Assembly (NCBI GenBank): GCA_003694825.1
Contig: RFJS01000358.1
Span: forward strand, 1-8,699
Direction of reading: 5' to 3'
Source of the DNA: Verrucomicrobiota bacterium
GTDB lineage: Bacteria; Verrucomicrobiota; Verrucomicrobiia; Opitutales; Opitutaceae
Length of the DNA: 8,699 nt
Shown here: piece by piece, positions 6,493 through 8,699 of the stretch
Layout: each line of letters opens with the position of its first letter
Position numbering within the stretch: position 1 is the stretch's first letter
Notes under the pieces: generated by a model
What the model was told of the DNA's origin: nothing
Databases searched by the model: none
The model's input: the letters and a program-made list of their open reading frames with translations, nothing else
Made by a program: the position numbers and the translations under genes

Positions 6493-7533
6493 TCAGCTTG
6501 CCGGCTGGGACAAGAGCAGGCCGTCGGCCACGACCGCCTCGGCGATCTCGACGGCATTGAGCGCCGCGCCGCGCCAGAGCTGATCGCCCACGACCCAGAA
6601 GGCCAGGCCGTTGTCCAGAGCACTGTCCTTGCGGAACCGGCCCACGCCACACTTCTCGCGCTCAGCGAACTCGAGCGGCAGCGGATAGCGGTTGTTCGCC
6701 GGGTCGTCGACGAGCTCGGCATCCTCGAACGCCTCGATGGCGCGGCGGGCGGCCTCGACGTCGACCGGCTTCTCGAATTCGGCGAAGATGGCGATCGAAT
6801 GGCAGCGCATGACAGGCACACGAACGCACGTCGTGGACACCTTCAGGTCCGTAAGGCCGAGGATCTTGCGCGCTTCGTTGAGCATCTTCATCTCCTCGCG
6901 CGTATACCCGTCGTCGAGGAAGACATCGACGTGCGGCAGAAGATTGAAGGCGATGGGATACGGATAAACCTCCGGCTTCGCCTCGCGTCCCTCGGCGTAG
7001 GCCTTGACCTGAGCCTCGAGCTCAGCCATCGCCTGCGCCCCCGAGCCGGAAACGGCCTGGTAGGTGGCGGCGAAAAAGCGTTTCAGCCCGAAAGCCTGGT
7101 GCAGCGGCGCCAACCCCATCAGGGCGATCGCCGTCGAGCAATTCGGGTTGGCGATGATGCCCTTGTGCTCCCGGATGGCGTCGCGGTTTACGCTCGGCAC
7201 GACCAGAGGCACTTCCGGATCCATCCGGAAGGCGGAGCTGTTGTCGACGACGACGCAGCCGCGCTTCACGGCCTCGGGCGCGAGCGCCCTGGAGATGCCG
7301 CCACCGGCGCTGAAGATGGCGACGTCGAGATCTTCGAAGACCTCGGGCTTTGCCTCCTCGATCGTCCAGGTCTTGCCCGCAAAGGTGATCGTCTTGCCCG
7401 CGGAACGCGCGGAGGCATAGAGGCGGATCTCGTCGCACGGGAATTCCCGCTCGACGAGCAGCCTGATAAGCTCTTGACCGACGGCTCCGGTGGCACCGAC
7501 GATCCCGACTTTGCTGGCTCGATTGGAGTTCAT
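6493..7533 (-). CDS. asd: Aspartate-semialdehyde dehydrogenase
   Basis: A 346-residue cytoplasmic enzyme that reduces aspartyl phosphate to aspartate semialdehyde with NADPH, feeding lysine/diaminopimelate, threonine and methionine synthesis. The nucleotide-binding VGIVGATGAVG (9-19), ANPNCSTAIALMGLAPL (128-144, with Cys132 the catalytic nucleophile), QAVSGSGAQ (159-167) and CVRVPVMRCHS (236-246, with Arg238 and catalytic His245) are all present, as is WRGAALNAVEIAE (320-332) near the end. Length and motif spacing match the Asd family. I chose the ATG at 7533, which leaves the usual few residues before KVGIVGATG. An ATG at 7557 and a TTG at 7584 would give longer N-termini (MIRFHPFV or MIPTSSHF added). 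None has a Shine-Dalgarno sequence. The start is back to back with that of the divergent YkuD gene, so the promoter of each gene must lie inside the other's coding region. Confidence 0.95.
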   Translation of the reverse strand: MNSNRASKVGIVGATGAVGQELIRLLVEREFPCDEIRLYASARSAGKTITFAGKTWTIEEAKPEVFEDLDVAIFSAGGGISRALAPEAVKRGCVVVDNSSAFRMDPEVPLVVPSVNRDAIREHKGIIANPNCSTAIALMGLAPLHQAFGLKRFFAATYQAVSGSGAQAMAELEAQVKAYAEGREAKPEVYPYPIAFNLLPHVDVFLDDGYTREEMKMLNEARKILGLTDLKVSTTCVRVPVMRCHSIAIFAEFEKPVDVEAARRAIEAFEDAELVDDPANNRYPLPLEFAEREKCGVGRFRKDSALDNGLAFWVVGDQLWRGAALNAVEIAEAVVADGLLLSQPAS

Positions 7534-8074
7534 GACAAACGGATGGAAACGGATCATCGAAAAGTGTGAGGAGGTCGGGATCAAGCCGACATCCCGCGGG
7601 CTTTACGTTTCGATTCCGCGCCAGACGATGCAGTTCTACCGCGACGGCAAGCTGGTGAAGGCCTATGTCGTCTCCACATCGAAACGCCCGCCGAGCACGG
7701 TGGACGGTTCGCTCGGCACCCCGCCCGGGCTGCACGCCATCGCCGACCGCATCGGCGCGGGCCAACCGCCGGGCATCGTCTTCAAGGGCCGCGTGCCCAC
7801 CGGGTTTCATTTCAACGAGATCCTCGATCGCATGGGGGTGGACGAGGCCAACCTCATCACCACCCGCATCCTTCGGCTCAAGGGCCTCGAGGCCGCGAAG
7901 AACCAGGGGCCGGGCGTGGACAGCTACGAGCGCTTCATCTACATCCACGGCACCAACCGCGAAGACCGGCTTGGCCAGCGGCAGAGCGCCGGTTGCATCC
8001 TCATGGGCAACCTCGACATCATCGAACTGTTCGAGGAAGTCCGCACGGGCGATCTGGTATTGATCGACCTGTAG
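7532..8074 (+). CDS. YkuD-fold (L,D-transpeptidase-like) protein with altered active-site motif
   Basis: A 180-residue protein. LYVSIPRQTMQFYRDGKLVKAY (24-45) is the usual opening strand pair of the YkuD fold, followed by STSKRPPSTVDGSLGTPPGLH (48-68). The C-terminal active-site region is FIYIHGTNREDRLGQ (135-149), with His139, then SAGCILMGNLD (152-162), with Cys155 as the expected nucleophile. L,D-transpeptidases make 3-3 cross-links in peptidoglycan or attach proteins to it. The usual motif is SHGCIRM; here the His is Ala153 and the Arg is Leu157. No signal peptide, lipobox or membrane helix is visible, which is odd for an enzyme acting outside the cytoplasm. The ATG at 7532 has GGAG only three bases upstream. 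A GTG at 7490 would add 14 residues (MAPTIPTLLARLEF) and still no export signal. It diverges from asd and converges on the SlyB-like gene. Confidence 0.82.
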   Translation: MTNGWKRIIEKCEEVGIKPTSRGLYVSIPRQTMQFYRDGKLVKAYVVSTSKRPPSTVDGSLGTPPGLHAIADRIGAGQPPGIVFKGRVPTGFHFNEILDRMGVDEANLITTRILRLKGLEAAKNQGPGVDSYERFIYIHGTNREDRLGQRQSAGCILMGNLDIIELFEEVRTGDLVLIDL

Positions 8075-8116
8075 GCGCGAAGGGCGCCGCACTGCCGGGA
8101 GGAGCGAAGCCCCGGC
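8074..8116 (+). other. Two small hairpins between the convergent genes
   Basis: GGCGC-gaagg-GCGCC (8074-8088) and GCCGGG/CCCGGC (8094-8099 with 8111-8116, 11-base loop) fill the 50-base gap between the YkuD stop and the SlyB-like stop. They could act as a bidirectional transcription block between converging genes. Neither has a T-run, so they are not convincing intrinsic terminators. Confidence 0.25.
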
Positions 8117-8124
8117 CGGCGTGC

Positions 8125-8592
8125 TCAGTGCATCACGACCGAGGTGCCCTGCCCCATGAGCACGCGGACGCGGTCACCGTCGAGAAAGCCGCCTTTTTCC
8201 TTCTCCTGCACGACGACGATCGTCTGGCCATTGTCGAGCGCGATGGTGATTTCCCAGGCGGGCTTTTTCGTGACCTCCTTCTGCACCTGCTCCCCGACGA
8301 TCGCACCGGCCACTCCGCCGGCCGCCGTCGCGATGCGCCCGCCGACTCCGCTCCCCACCCCGCTGGCCGCCGCTGCACCGACAGCGCCGCCACCCCACCG
8401 GCCGATGGCATTGGCCTCGCCATCGATCACCACATCGCGCACGCCCACCACGGTGCCCAGCTCGACACGCATGGCCCGGTTGGCCTGGCCGGGCGCGTAA
8501 ACCGTGCGTCCGCCCGACTGCACGCAGGCGGGCGCCAGCAGAAGGGTGACAGCGGAGAGAAGGATCATCGCGGACGGCTTTATCGCTTTCAT
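8125..8592 (-). CDS. SlyB-like glycine-zipper outer-membrane protein
   Basis: A 155-residue envelope protein, the same length as E. coli SlyB. Residues 1-22 form a signal sequence: Lys2 and Lys5, hydrophobic MILLSAVTLLLAPA (9-22), then Cys23. A beta-rich part follows with VELGTVVGVRDVVIDGEAN (43-61). Next is a glycine zipper (about 64-100), rich in GxxxG spacing: IGRWGGGAVGAAAASGVGSG, then ATAAGGVAGAIVGEQVQ (88-104). The C-terminal strand region ITIALDNGQTIVVVQE (115-130) ends in a GDRVRVL turn. This is the layout of SlyB, Pcp and Rickettsia 17-kDa antigen lipoproteins, whose roles concern outer-membrane stability. The cleavage region LAPAC is a poor lipobox but also a good A-x-A signal peptidase I site, so lipidation is uncertain. 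I chose the ATG at 8592 because the signal peptide begins there; the longer frame to 8676 adds an unrelated 28 residues. No Shine-Dalgarno sequence or clear promoter is visible in 8593-8699. Confidence 0.82.
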   Translation of the reverse strand: MKAIKPSAMILLSAVTLLLAPACVQSGGRTVYAPGQANRAMRVELGTVVGVRDVVIDGEANAIGRWGGGAVGAAAASGVGSGVGGRIATAAGGVAGAIVGEQVQKEVTKKPAWEITIALDNGQTIVVVQEKEKGGFLDGDRVRVLMGQGTSVVMH

Positions 8593-8699
8593 GGTGGAGA
8601 GCTTGCTTGCAGGGGTCCCGATCGGCTTCAGGAAGAGACGCCCCGGCACCGCGCCGCGGTTCAGACACACCGGCAATATGGCGGCGGTTTCCCGAACCG

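Noticed and set aside
5668..7569. A 633-codon open frame on the plus strand.
   Set aside because: It runs antisense through the phosphoesterase and asd, both with full family motifs. Its translation is Arg/Gly/His-rich with no recognisable domain. Long antisense frames are expected in GC-rich coding DNA.
8593..8676. A 28-residue N-terminal extension of the SlyB-like protein.
   Set aside because: The signal peptide starts at the ATG at 8592; an extension in front of it would disable export.

Overview
This GC-rich window (roughly 60-65% G+C by eye) holds ordinary, tightly packed chromosomal genes. There is no phage, transposon or CRISPR signal. The gene set is a cobA-hemD fusion downstream of hemC, class I KARI, ilvN, asd, a SlyB-like glycine-zipper lipoprotein, a YkuD-type protein and an LpxH-like phosphoesterase. 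Together these indicate a Gram-negative-type bacterium. The general look of the proteins reminds me of Verrucomicrobiota (Opitutae-like), but that is a low-confidence impression that needs a protein search.

Bases 1-5359 (minus strand) form a run of same-direction genes. In transcription order they are tRNA-Val(UAC), ilvN, ilvC, hemC, a cobA/hemD fusion, a DegT-type aminotransferase, and the first 34 codons of trpF, which is cut by the window edge. The last four open frames are chained by overlaps of 8, 4 and 4 bases, so they are very likely translationally coupled. The products are the regulatory subunit of acetolactate synthase and ketol-acid reductoisomerase (valine/isoleucine synthesis), three activities of tetrapyrrole synthesis (hydroxymethylbilane synthase, uroporphyrinogen-III synthase, uroporphyrinogen-III methyltransferase), a PLP enzyme of unknown substrate, and a tryptophan-pathway isomerase.

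Bases 5360-6492 (minus strand) hold a calcineurin-like metallophosphoesterase. A strong hairpin with a T-rich tail lies between it and asd and probably ends asd transcription. It also argues against the longest possible start of the phosphoesterase.

Bases 6493-8074 hold a divergent pair, asd (minus) and a YkuD-fold protein (plus). Their most likely ATG codons lie back to back in one CATG tetranucleotide. The YkuD protein lacks a visible export signal and has a changed active-site motif. It converges on a SlyB/17-kDa-antigen-like envelope protein (minus, 8125-8592).

No clearly new system is visible. The points most worth a second look are the valine tRNA placed 37 bases before ilvN-ilvC, the overlapping start codons of asd and the YkuD gene, and the odd YkuD active site.
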